From Streptomyces sp. ST2-7A (GTDB lineage Bacteria; Actinomycetota; Actinomycetes; Streptomycetales; Streptomycetaceae): a DNA stretch of 64,000 bases. The stretch is from positions 27,608 through 91,607 of the forward strand of contig NZ_JAJUWS010000028.1 in assembly GCF_021390475.1 (NCBI RefSeq), given 5' to 3'. The notes under the pieces are model-generated. The model worked only from the letters and a program-made list of their open reading frames with translations. It searched no databases and was not told where the DNA came from. The position numbers and the translations under genes were made by a program. This document shows, in pieces, positions 1-7,625 of this stretch; the first letter of the stretch is position 1; each line of letters begins with the position of its first letter.

Positions 1-116
1 ACGGAAGCGAGAGGGCCGGCCACACGATCGACCGTGAGCACCATCACCGGATGCGGCCCGATGGGTTGTGGCAGGGCACACGCCCATACCTCCCCTCGAA
101 GGGCCGCACAACTCAC
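1..116 (-). CDS. MazF/PemK-family toxin, 5' fragment cut by window edge
   Basis: Reading the minus strand from a GTG at 116 gives VSCAALRGEVWACALPQPIG and then HPVMVLTVDRVAGPL before the window ends. The RGEVW opening and the PVMVLT strand are typical of the N-terminus of MazF/PemK endoribonucleases, which cleave mRNA when freed from their antitoxin. The GTG overlaps the TGA of the upstream gene by four bases (GTGA), the usual coupled antitoxin-toxin layout. About 39 codons are visible; the rest lies outside the window. The family call rests on this short stretch plus context, so it is good but not certain. Confidence 0.7.
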   Translation of the reverse strand, partial: MSCAALRGEVWACALPQPIGPHPVMVLTVDRVAGPLAS

Positions 117-367
117 CATTCCATCTCGTCCACCGCACGCAGTTCCTCATCCGTGGGCGCGGTAACACCATCCGGCAGCGGGGCTCCTCCCTCCCCGTAA
201 AAACCGCGGATCTCCCGAGCCGCCTTGATCTCCTCCGCCTCGCGGGCCGGCCTGCGCAATCCCTCCCGGAGAGCATCGGAGACGGAGGCCGGCTCCAGGG
301 TGACGAGAACGGTCTCCAGAGCCGCCACCTCATCCGGTCTCAACCGCACTTGCGCGAGCTTCCCCAC
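113..367 (-). CDS. Ribbon-helix-helix type antitoxin of a MazEF-like pair
   Basis: This 84-residue acidic protein starts at a GTG (367). Its N-terminal stretch VRLRPDEVAALETVL followed by a SVSDALREGLRR helix reads like a CopG/ribbon-helix-helix DNA-binding domain. The C-terminal half is charged and low in structure, as in antitoxins that wrap around their toxin. Its stop overlaps the start of a MazF-type toxin by four bases, so the two are translationally coupled. Expected role: neutralise the toxin and repress the pair's own promoter upstream of 367. The Shine-Dalgarno sequence before the GTG is weak, and the antitoxin role is inferred mainly from its partner. Confidence 0.65.
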   Translation of the reverse strand: MGKLAQVRLRPDEVAALETVLVTLEPASVSDALREGLRRPAREAEEIKAAREIRGFYGEGGAPLPDGVTAPTDEELRAVDEMEW

Positions 368-451
368 CCGCCGGCGGTTCCGATCCCGCGCGGCGGCGGT
401 TCCCCGAGCCCTCCGTCCCCCGTGGTGCGCCCCCGCGCGTCGGGAACCGGC

Positions 452-1459
452 TCACTCCCCGTCCCCGACGTCCCCGTGTACCTCCCCGACCGGGGATGAT
501 TCCCGGCCGGCGCGGCCGAACCGCTCCGCCCGTTCCCGGACCAGATCGAACAGCTCCGGCGGCTCGACCACCCGGAAGTCCGCCCCCGCCGCGCCCAGCG
601 CCATCAACGGCCACTCCAGGGAATCGGCGGTCATCCGCACCCGGCACCGCTCGGCGTCGATCGCCTCGACCGTGCTCCACGGGCCGATCCGCTCCCGCAC
701 CACGGCGACCGGGGCATCGATCACCGCCTCCACCCGGTACGGGCGGGGCAGGTTGTCCAGCTTCCCCCGGAGGAAATCGGCGGCATCGGCGGCCGGCAGT
801 TCCCGGGGACGGAACCGCTCCCCCGTCGCGGCCGGCCCGCTGATCCGGTCGACCCGGAAGTTGCGCCAATCGTGCCGGTCGAGGTCGTAGGCGATCAGAT
901 ACCAGCGTCGACCGGGACAGACCAGCCGGTACGGCTCCACGTGCCGCTCGCTGCTCCGGGAGTCGGCGGTCGTGTAGGAGAAGCGCAGCCGCTCGGACGC
1001 GCGACAGGCCGGCGCGAGAACGGTGAGCACCCCCGGATCGACCGGTGCCGCCTCCGGGCCTCCCCAGTCCACGGGCACCGTCACCGCGCTCAGGGCCTCC
1101 ACCCGGCTCCGCAGCCGGGAGGGCATCACCTGCACCACCTTCGCCAGCACCCGCACCGAGGATTCGGAGATGCCCTCCACCGCGCTCCGGGCGGCGGTCT
1201 GCAGTCCCACCACCAGGGCGACCGCCTCCTCGTCGTCGATGACCAGCGGCGGCAGGACCGCGCCGGCCGCGAGCTGGTAGCCGCCGTCCACGCCGCGCTG
1301 CGCGTCCACCGGATAGCCCAGCTCACGCAGTCGTTCGATGTCCCGGCGCAGGGTGCGCGGCGAGACCCCCAAGCGCCCGGCGAGTTCGGCGCCGGGCCAG
1401 TAACGGTGGGTCTGGAGGAGGGACAACAGACGCAGCGTTCGGGTGCTGGTGTTCGCCAT
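452..1459 (-). CDS. WYL-domain transcriptional regulator (YafY-like)
   Basis: A 335-aa regulator. Residues 1-60 form a DeoR-type helix-turn-helix (ELAGRLGVSPRTLRRDIERL). Residues about 135-230 form a WYL domain with the motif RRWYLIAYDLDRHDWRNFRVDRI, and a C-terminal WCX-like segment follows. WYL domains sense small molecules or nucleic acids, and in actinobacteria such proteins commonly control a divergent neighbour. Here the divergent gene is a DinB-superfamily protein starting 111 bp away, a frequent pairing. The likely job is local control of that gene from the shared 1460-1569 intergenic region; the ligand is unknown. Confidence 0.85.
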   Translation of the reverse strand: MANTSTRTLRLLSLLQTHRYWPGAELAGRLGVSPRTLRRDIERLRELGYPVDAQRGVDGGYQLAAGAVLPPLVIDDEEAVALVVGLQTAARSAVEGISESSVRVLAKVVQVMPSRLRSRVEALSAVTVPVDWGGPEAAPVDPGVLTVLAPACRASERLRFSYTTADSRSSERHVEPYRLVCPGRRWYLIAYDLDRHDWRNFRVDRISGPAATGERFRPRELPAADAADFLRGKLDNLPRPYRVEAVIDAPVAVVRERIGPWSTVEAIDAERCRVRMTADSLEWPLMALGAAGADFRVVEPPELFDLVRERAERFGRAGRESSPVGEVHGDVGDGE

Positions 1460-1569
1460 GCCCCGATTCTCGTGCCGATTGCGGACGGAAACCGGCCTCT
1501 ATCGATTTCAGGATCATCTCGAAGCGACGGAGCGGGCCGCACGACCCGCCACCAACGAAGGGCGGAGCC

Positions 1570-2166
1570 ATGACCACATACGGGACGACCACGCGCGAGA
1601 CGACCACCGCGAACCCCACCGAGGGCTCGACGACCGGCACGAGCACCCCGGCGCCGGGGGCCCGCGAGCGCGCCGATCTACTGGAGACCCTGGCGACCCA
1701 CCGCCACTTCCTGCGGTACACCGCCCGCGACCTCACCGACGAGCAGGCACGGCGGCGCACCACCGGGAGCGAGCTGTGCATCGGCGGGCTGATCAAGCAC
1801 GTGTCCGCCACCGAGCGCGAATGGGCGTCCTTCATCGCCGAGGGACCGGACGCGATGGGGAACTTCACCGAGATGACCGAGGCCGACCGGGAGCGACGGA
1901 ACAACGAGTTCGTGCTGCTGCCGGGCGAGACCCTGGCCGGGGTCCTGGAGGAGCACGCCGAGACGGCCCGCCGGACCGACGCGCTGGTCGCCGAACTGCC
2001 CGACCTCGACGCCGATCACCCGCTGCCCGAGGCCCCGTGGTTCGAACCCGGTGCCCGCTGGTCGGCCCGCCGGGTGCTGCTGCACATCATCGCCGAGACG
2101 GCGCAGCACGCCGGCCACGCCGACATCATCCGCGAGGCCCTCGACGGCGCGAAGACCATGGCCTGA
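1570..2166 (+). CDS. DinB-superfamily protein (putative thiol-dependent enzyme)
   Basis: 198 aa. After a Thr-rich low-complexity N-terminus (residues 1-35) comes a four-helix DinB-type domain. It carries the metal-ligand histidine pattern in GLIKHVSATER and near the C-terminus in HIIAETAQHAGHADIIRE. Actinobacterial relatives use mycothiol or bacillithiol in S-transferase or isomerase reactions, or help in detoxification; the substrate cannot be read from sequence. Start: ATG at 1570 with AAGGGCGGAG just upstream. It lies divergent to the WYL regulator, which probably controls it. The two HxxxH-type sites are intact. Confidence 0.8.
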   Translation: MTTYGTTTRETTTANPTEGSTTGTSTPAPGARERADLLETLATHRHFLRYTARDLTDEQARRRTTGSELCIGGLIKHVSATEREWASFIAEGPDAMGNFTEMTEADRERRNNEFVLLPGETLAGVLEEHAETARRTDALVAELPDLDADHPLPEAPWFEPGARWSARRVLLHIIAETAQHAGHADIIREALDGAKTMA

Positions 2167-2382
2167 CCGTTCCGCGGTCCCGGCCGGGAACGCGGGTTCG
2201 GCGGCCCCGGTCGACCCCGGAGCACCACCGAACCGTCCCGCCGGGCACACCGGAACATCACAAAGCGGAATCGGTGCATCGTATTCGCGTATTTGATGGT
2301 GCGTCCGGTGATGGAGTGCTCCCTCACGCCACACACTGCGACCGCGAGGCGCGGACCGCAGTTCTCCAGGGGGGAGAACCCG

Positions 2383-3315
2383 ATGATCAAGCGTGCCCGC
2401 ATACGCCGGTTCGCCGGCCGGATGGCCGTCGGAGCGGCCGGAATGCTCCTGCTCACGTCCTGCTCGACAGCCGGCGCCGAACAGGCTCCGACACCGCGGC
2501 CCACCGTCACGGAAACCGTCACGGTGACCGAGACCGTGACGGCGGCCCCGAAGAGCGTCGATCCACAGATCGGCCGGAGCCTGGAGAAGGCCACGCGGGC
2601 CGCCGAAGCGGCGGGATACGAGGTCACCGCCGAAAACGCCAACAAGGGGAACGGCACCCCCGCCGACGACTGGCAGGTCTGTTTCGAGGAGATCGGGTAC
2701 GGCTCCGTCACCTACGGGGCCGTGCGGCCCGGCGCGCTCTGTCCGAAGAAACCCGGCGACGAGGTGCTCTGGCCGGAACTGCCGGAGGTCACCGGCGTCA
2801 CCTACACGGCGGCCGTGGAGCAGCTGAGCGGGGTCGGGGGGAAGAAGCCGAAGCCGGAATCCGCCTACCTGGATGTCTCCCTCACCGCCGCCGAGGTGAG
2901 GGAGAACGGCGACGACTACACCGTCTGCTTCCAGGCACCCGCCGCCGGGAAGGACGTCCGACCGGACACCTCGGTGACGCTGTCGGTGGTGGAGGGTACG
3001 ACGTGCCCGGCCGGGAACGGTGGCTACCTGGACGAGAAGAACGACCCCTCCTACACCCCGCCGCCGCCCCCGAAGCCGGAGAACACGACCACCGGTGGGG
3101 GCACGACCGGTGGGGGCGGCGGTTCCACCGGGAGTGACGGCTCGGATGGAGGAGGCTGGAACGGGCAGTGCGAGCTGATGTCCCCGGCGGGCAACTGTTA
3201 CAAGGCGGGACAGTTCTGCGCCAACGCGCACGTGGGCATGTCCACCCACGACGCCAACGGCCGGATGATCCACTGCGAGATCCGCGACGACGGTCAGCGC
3301 TGGAAGCACTCCTGA
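2383..3315 (+). CDS. Secreted lipoprotein with PASTA-like repeats and Cys-rich C-terminus
   Basis: 310 aa from the ATG at 2383, preceded by CAGGGGGGAG; a longer open frame from 2293 lacks a ribosome binding site. The N-terminus is a signal peptide with lipobox LLTSC at about residue 27, so the protein should be anchored to the outer face of the membrane. A Thr/Val repeat (VTETVTVTETVT) follows. Two segments at about residues 60-115 and 135-210 look PASTA-like, though divergent. A Pro-rich stretch and a Gly/Thr linker (about 225-265) precede a small C-terminal Cys domain (CELMSPAGNCYKAGQFC). No enzymatic motif is seen; ligand binding at the cell surface is a guess. Codon use matches the neighbours. 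Confidence 0.7.
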   Translation: MIKRARIRRFAGRMAVGAAGMLLLTSCSTAGAEQAPTPRPTVTETVTVTETVTAAPKSVDPQIGRSLEKATRAAEAAGYEVTAENANKGNGTPADDWQVCFEEIGYGSVTYGAVRPGALCPKKPGDEVLWPELPEVTGVTYTAAVEQLSGVGGKKPKPESAYLDVSLTAAEVRENGDDYTVCFQAPAAGKDVRPDTSVTLSVVEGTTCPAGNGGYLDEKNDPSYTPPPPPKPENTTTGGGTTGGGGGSTGSDGSDGGGWNGQCELMSPAGNCYKAGQFCANAHVGMSTHDANGRMIHCEIRDDGQRWKHS

Positions 3316-3326
3316 CCACTCACCCG

Positions 3327-3362
3327 CCCCGGCGCCCGGGAGTGCGCTCCCCCGCGCCGGGG
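3327..3362 (+). terminator. Hairpin terminator after the lipoprotein gene
   Basis: Arms CCCCGGCGC (3327-3335) and GCGCCGGGG (3354-3362) pair perfectly, with a nested GGGAG/CTCCC hairpin in the loop. There is no U-tract, as is common in high-GC actinomycetes. It begins 11 bp after the lipoprotein stop. Confidence 0.55.
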
Positions 3363-3485
3363 TGGGGCCGCGCACCGGGGTACCGGGAAAACCCCGCCGG
3401 AGGCGCCCGATCGCCGGAAGCGGGCGGGAACGACGAAAGCGAGGGAACACGTGTCCCTCGCCACTCCCAACGTATAGCGCACCCG

Positions 3486-3504
3486 GGGGCTTGCGGCAAG
3501 ACCC
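3486..3504 (+). promoter_or_regulatory. Rifamycin-associated element (RAE) upstream of helR
   Basis: The 19-bp sequence GGGGCTTGCGGCAAGACCC is an inverted repeat around the core CTTGC-G-GCAAG with one mismatched pair. It matches, as I recall it, the rifamycin-associated element found upstream of rifamycin-inactivating enzymes and helR in actinomycetes, which mediates induction by rifamycins. TTGCGG inside it could act as a -35 hexamer, with CAGAAT (3516-3521) as a weak -10 at a long spacing. It lies about 180 bp before the helR start, in the correct orientation. Confidence 0.8.
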
Positions 3505-3564
3505 GGGTGATGCCGCAGAATCTCCGACCTGAGCCGGAACCTGCGAAAACGGGAGATCCACGAA

Positions 3565-3672
3565 GTGCGTACACCTTTGCCGCCCCACGGGTGGTGCACC
3601 CGCGTCGAGCCGAGGTCGGAGGTCGCGCCCCCGGGCCCCGCCGACGCGGCGACCCCGGATCGGAGCCGGTGA
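3565..3672 (+). CDS. Putative 35-aa leader peptide coupled to helR
   Basis: A GTG at 3565 is preceded by GGGAGATCCACGA, a good Shine-Dalgarno sequence at about 8 nt. It opens a 35-codon frame (N-terminus MRTPLPPHGWCTRV, Pro/Arg-rich). Its TGA (3670-3672) overlaps the GTG start of helR by four bases (GTGA). It lies entirely between the rifamycin-associated element and helR. The arrangement suggests translational coupling or a regulatory upstream ORF; no peptide function is recognisable. It is short and could be fortuitous, but the ribosome binding site and exact overlap argue for translation. Confidence 0.45.
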   Translation: MRTPLPPHGWCTRVEPRSEVAPPGPADAATPDRSR

Positions 3673-5840
3673 CCGTGGAACCGATGACCACCGGCGTGTT
3701 CGACCTGCCGGGACGCCTCGCCGCCAAGGCGGCTCCGTCGCTGATCTCCGACGACGAACAACACTTCGCGGCCATCGCGGAGACCCTGGAGCGGACGATC
3801 GCCGAACTCTCCGACCGCCTCGACGTCGAGCTGCGTGCGCCCGGCGGCATCGGCAGGGCTGCGATGGACCGGGACCTGGAGGTCCACCGCCTGGACACCC
3901 GTCTGCGCACCCTGAACCGCTTCGGCCTGGACCTCTGCCTCGGACACATCGTCCGCGCGGAGGACCCCGAGCCGCTGTACATCGGGCGGCTCGGACTCAC
4001 CGACGACGAGGGCCGGCGGCTGTTGATCGACTGGCGCTCCCCCGCCGCCGAGCCGTTCTTCGGCGCCACCCACGCCAACCCGATGGGGCTGGTGAGCCGC
4101 CGCCGGTACCGCTGGACCGCCGGCCGGATCGGTGACTACTGGGACGAGGTGTTCACCGCCGACGGACTGGAGGGACACGCCGCGCTCGACGACCACTCCG
4201 CCTTCATCGCCGAACTGGGCGGCAGCCGCTCGTCACGGATGCGGGACGTGCTCGCCACCATCCAGGCGGACCAGGACGCCGTCATCCGGGCGGGATCGCG
4301 CGGCGCCCTCGTCGTGGACGGCGGGCCGGGCACGGGCAAGACCGTCGTCGCCCTGCACCGTTCCGCCTATCTCCTCTACTCCGACCCCCGGCTCGGCCAC
4401 CGGCGGGCCGGTGGGGTGCTCTTCGTCGGCCCGCACCAGCCCTACCTGTCCTATGTCGCCGACATCCTGCCCGGCCTCGGGGAGGAGGGCGTGCGCACCT
4501 GCACCCTGCGGGACCTCGTGCCCCAGGGGGCCGGGGCGGTGGTCGAGAGCGACCCGGAGGTCGCCCGCCTGAAATCGTCCGCGGAGATGGTCGGGGCGAT
4601 CGAGGCGGCCGTCGCGATCTACGAGGAGCCGCCCACCGAGGGGATGACCATCACCACCCCCTGGTCCGGGATCCGGCTGACCGCCGACGACTGGGCCGAG
4701 GCGTTCGCGGCCCCGGAACCGGGCACCCCGCACAACGAGGCCCGCGCGCGGATCTGGAAAGCGCTGGTCGAGATCCTGATGGACAGGAGTGGCACCGACG
4801 TCCCACCCGAACAGTTCTCCCGGGCGCTGCGGCAGGACCGGGAACCGGCCGACACCCTCCGCCGCGCCTGGCCGTTGATCGAGGCGACCGACCTGGTCGG
4901 GGACCTGTGGACGGTCCCCGCCTACCTGCGGCTGTGCGCCCCCTGGCTCTCGCCCGACGAGGCGCGCCGGCTACGACGCGAGGTTCCCGACGCCTGGACC
5001 GTGTCCGACCTGCCGCTCCTGGACGCGGCCCGGCAGCGACTCGGCGACCCGCACGCGGCCCGCCACCGGCGCCGGCGCGAGGCTGCCCTCGCCGCCCAGC
5101 GGGAACGCATGGCCGGCGTCATCGACAACGTCATCGCGTCCGACCACGACGGCGAGGGCGCGGTGACGATGCTGCACGGCCAGGACCTGCGCGACAGCCT
5201 GATCGACGAGAGCGAACTGCCCGACCTCGAACCCGAATCCCTCGCCGGTCCGTTCGCCCACATCGTCGTGGACGAGGCGCAGGAACTCACCGACGCGGAG
5301 TGGCGGATGCTGCTGCCGCGTTGTCCGTCCCGGAGTTTCACCATCGTCGGGGACCGGGCCCAGGCCCGGCACGGCTTCACCGAGACCTGGCGGGAACGGT
5401 TGGAGCGGATCGGGCTCCACCGGATCGAGGTGGCCTCGCTGGGCATCAACTACCGCACGCCGGAGGAGGTGATGGCGGAGGCCGAACCGGTCATCCGGGC
5501 CGTGCTCCCGGACGCCAACGTGCCCACCTCCATCCGACGCGGTGGCGTCCCCGTGCTCCACGGCTCCGTCGGGGAGCTGGATTCGATCCTCGCCGACTGG
5601 CTCGCCGAGCACACCGAGGGCACCGCCTGCGTCATCGGCGACGCCGACTTCGGCACCGGCTTCCGGGCACCGTCGTCGCGGGTCCGTTCCCTGACGCCGG
5701 AGCTGGTGAAGGGGCTGGAGTTCGACCTGGTCGTCCTCATCGACCCGGAGGGTTACGGCACGGGCGTCGAGGGGGCGGTCGACCACTACGTCTCGATGAC
5801 CCGCGCCACCCGCCAACTCGTCGTCCTCACCACCCCCTGA
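3669..5840 (+). CDS. helR: HelR, HelD-like RNA polymerase-dissociating ATPase
   Basis: 723 aa from the GTG at 3669, which overlaps the preceding mini-ORF; ATG 3684 is an alternative. It is a superfamily 1 helicase-like protein: an N-terminal coiled-coil arm (about residues 20-90), Walker A GGPGTGKTVVALHRSAYLL at about 215, Walker B HIVVDEAQELT at about 530, and SF1 motifs GDRAQARHG, GINYRTPEEV and VKGLEFDLVVL. HelR proteins enter the RNA polymerase channels, release stalled or drug-bound polymerase and displace rifamycins, giving tolerance. The opening MTTGVFDLPGRLAAKA is characteristic of the HelR subgroup as I know it. The upstream rifamycin-associated element supports rifamycin induction. 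No rifamycin-modifying enzyme lies beside it. Confidence 0.88.
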   Translation: MTVEPMTTGVFDLPGRLAAKAAPSLISDDEQHFAAIAETLERTIAELSDRLDVELRAPGGIGRAAMDRDLEVHRLDTRLRTLNRFGLDLCLGHIVRAEDPEPLYIGRLGLTDDEGRRLLIDWRSPAAEPFFGATHANPMGLVSRRRYRWTAGRIGDYWDEVFTADGLEGHAALDDHSAFIAELGGSRSSRMRDVLATIQADQDAVIRAGSRGALVVDGGPGTGKTVVALHRSAYLLYSDPRLGHRRAGGVLFVGPHQPYLSYVADILPGLGEEGVRTCTLRDLVPQGAGAVVESDPEVARLKSSAEMVGAIEAAVAIYEEPPTEGMTITTPWSGIRLTADDWAEAFAAPEPGTPHNEARARIWKALVEILMDRSGTDVPPEQFSRALRQDREPADTLRRAWPLIEATDLVGDLWTVPAYLRLCAPWLSPDEARRLRREVPDAWTVSDLPLLDAARQRLGDPHAARHRRRREAALAAQRERMAGVIDNVIASDHDGEGAVTMLHGQDLRDSLIDESELPDLEPESLAGPFAHIVVDEAQELTDAEWRMLLPRCPSRSFTIVGDRAQARHGFTETWRERLERIGLHRIEVASLGINYRTPEEVMAEAEPVIRAVLPDANVPTSIRRGGVPVLHGSVGELDSILADWLAEHTEGTACVIGDADFGTGFRAPSSRVRSLTPELVKGLEFDLVVLIDPEGYGTGVEGAVDHYVSMTRATRQLVVLTTP

Positions 5841-5864
5841 TCCCCCCGAACCTGATCCCACCGA

Positions 5865-5909
5865 ACCCGCCGATTCGCCCGCCCCTCCGGGGCTCCCGGG
5901 TCGGCGGGT
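5865..5909 (+). terminator. Hairpin terminator after helR
   Basis: Arms ACCCGCCGA (5865-5873) and TCGGCGGGT (5901-5909) pair perfectly around an inner CCCC-TCC-GGGG hairpin. It starts 24 bp past the helR stop. Confidence 0.55.
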
Positions 5910-6392
5910 CGGGGCGCGGGTACGAGGTGCGGGAAACGGGGGTCATGCGACGGTGGTCCTCCACGGGAAGTCGGCGGGGTCGGTGAAGTGCGCGGTGTGC
6001 CCCGTCCCCGGTCTCCCGGACCCCGGCGCTGATCCGGCCGCCGTTGGCGGCGGCCGTCGGCCTCCTCGTGGGAGTCGGCCCGATGGCGTGGGACCACCGC
6101 GCGGAAGCCCTCGACCCGATCGCCCTCGACGCCGACGTCCTTGGCGAGGGCGTGCCGAGGCCTCGGGCCCACCCGGCACGTGCCCGGAGCCGAATGTATG
6201 GCCCGTGGTTCGGGGACCGGGTCGTCCATTTCCCGGGAAGCGGGTATCCGGATATTCCACCTCGGCGCCGCTCGCACGGGACCGCTTGGGTCTCGACGCC
6301 GGGTAACCGAGCGGTGGGTCCCCGTCGCCGCGACGGCTCGGAACCGCCTGCCGCCTCCACCGCCGGCGGCGGCGGCGGGGCCACCCCACCGT
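5910..6392. other. About 480 bp without a convincing gene
   Basis: Open frames exist on both strands, but none has a credible ribosome binding site, a recognisable domain or consistent codon bias. Short protein-like stretches appear in different frames (for example ALDPIALDADVLGEG on the plus strand near 6110, and HTAHFTDPADFPWRTTVA ending at 5943 on the minus strand). Decayed coding sequence is possible but not shown. Confidence 0.4.
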
Positions 6393-6689
6393 CTACCGCA
6401 CGATGTTCGTGTGATGGATCGCCTCGCGCCCGCTGTCATCGATCTCGAGCACCGGGGTTCTGGTATGTCGTGCGACAGCCGTGTAGACGGCGAGAGTGCG
6501 CCCCACTTTGTCGACGGCCCGGATCTCGGCGGGAATCGCGGTCCCGTCCGTGACCCTGATGACGTGCGAACGGTTCTCCGCGTCCATCTCCAACGTCAGG
6601 GAAGCCGGCTCCTTCTCCGAGACCGGCGGGGCACCCGTGTTCGCCGAATCCGGTTTCCCGAAGGCGGGTTTTTCCCGGGTCATCTCCAC
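6393..6689 (-). CDS. Hypothetical 98-aa protein
   Basis: A small protein of 98 residues: MEMTREKPAFG start, a Pro/Ala/Ser-rich N-terminal 30 residues, then a compact segment with RVTDGTAIPAEIRAVDKVGR and a C-terminal ARHTRTPVLEIDDSG. No transmembrane segment, signal peptide or known motif is seen. GAGTGGAGATGACCC precedes or overlaps the start. It runs in the same direction as the small HTH gene upstream at 6850-7125, 160 bp away, and may share its transcript. Base composition is lower in GC than helR, consistent with a variable region. Function unknown. Confidence 0.5.
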   Translation of the reverse strand: MEMTREKPAFGKPDSANTGAPPVSEKEPASLTLEMDAENRSHVIRVTDGTAIPAEIRAVDKVGRTLAVYTAVARHTRTPVLEIDDSGREAIHHTNIVR

Positions 6690-6849
6690 TCCTCACGCGT
6701 TCGATCCCGACACGGAGCGGGGTAATCCACTCCGGGGTCCCTCCAACAACCCATCCGGATGAGCCCGGCCCCACTCCGATCGGCTCGACGGTCCGAACAG
6801 GGGCGGGCCCGGGAGGGCTCGAGGGCCCGGAGGGGCGGCGGCCGTCCAC

Positions 6850-7125
6850 TCAGTTTTCGGGGAAGCGTTCGAGGAAGCCGATTCCCTCCAGTTCCCGCAA
6901 CGCATCTTTCAGGTAGAAGCGGTCGTCGGGGTACCGCTCCGCGAGTGAGTCAAAGGTCACCGGCTCCCCCTCGGGGAGGGTGAGGATGTACGCGGCCATG
7001 CCGAGCGACGTGCCGTAGCGCAGGCGATCGATGAACTCATTCGAGATGACAGGGTGTTCCCCCGTCTTTCGGGCACGGAAACGAATCACCTCGCGCGGCG
7101 GAAAGTCATCCCGGTTCTCACGCAT
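6850..7125 (-). CDS. Small winged-helix-like DNA-binding protein
   Basis: 91 aa from the ATG at 7125, with GGAGAGGAG 7-8 nt upstream; a longer frame to 7224 lacks a ribosome binding site. After a charged N-terminus (residues 1-25) the sequence RYGTSLGMAAYILTLPEG and FDSLAERYPDDRFYLKDALRELEGIGFLERF reads as a winged helix-turn-helix of the MarR/replication-relaxation type: helix 2-turn-recognition helix, then a wing. Small proteins of this design are common in Streptomyces accessory regions, next to genes of unknown function. DNA binding is an inference from fold; the target is unknown. Confidence 0.6.
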   Translation of the reverse strand: MRENRDDFPPREVIRFRARKTGEHPVISNEFIDRLRYGTSLGMAAYILTLPEGEPVTFDSLAERYPDDRFYLKDALRELEGIGFLERFPEN

Positions 7126-7625
7126 CGAACATCTCCTCTCCTTCCGACCCGGGGGCTCCCGACCGGCACCACCGCTCCGAACGGTTCCGGGGTTCGCACG
7201 GGTCGCCGAGCCGACCATAACCACACCTCACGGCCGAAACCCATTTCTCTCACTCGAATGAGTGGATGGCATTTTCCGTGGGCACGGCTCCGAGTGACGC
7301 CTCCCCCTCCGGAAACCACGAGTAAACACCGCACCACCGGGCCCCGGGCCCCGGAGGCCGGAGGCCGAAAAACGACACCTCGACCGACCGCACCCAACCC
7401 CGGAGACCCACCGACCCCATGCACCCGTCGAGGTGTTCCTCATTCCACGCACACCAGGCCGATATTCACTCTTGTTGAACACGTAACCCCCCTGAATACT
7501 CACACTTCGTGACGAGCTTTCGAAAGCCATGGATTTTCGGTCCGCTCATCACTCGACCAACGGGCCATGCGATGACCTGATCCACCGTTCACGAGCGTGG
7601 CCCGCTCACTCCCACAGGAGGACGT
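7126..7625. other. 500-bp divergent intergenic region before the protease gene
   Basis: No gene is supported here. The right part is AT-richer than average. TTGTTG (7472-7477) with AATACT (7495-7500) at 17-bp spacing is a plausible sigma-70-like promoter for the downstream protease, giving a 5' leader of about 120 nt. The left end would carry the promoter of the small HTH gene. Confidence 0.35.

Noticed and set aside
5943..6389. Possible 148-aa minus-strand gene after helR
   Set aside because: Arg/Gly/Pro-rich composition typical of non-coding high-GC frames; protein-like snatches switch frames and no ribosome binding site is present.
7054..7512. 152-codon plus-strand frame before the protease
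   Set aside because: Composition and lack of a start signal indicate non-coding DNA; it overlaps the probable promoters of two genes.
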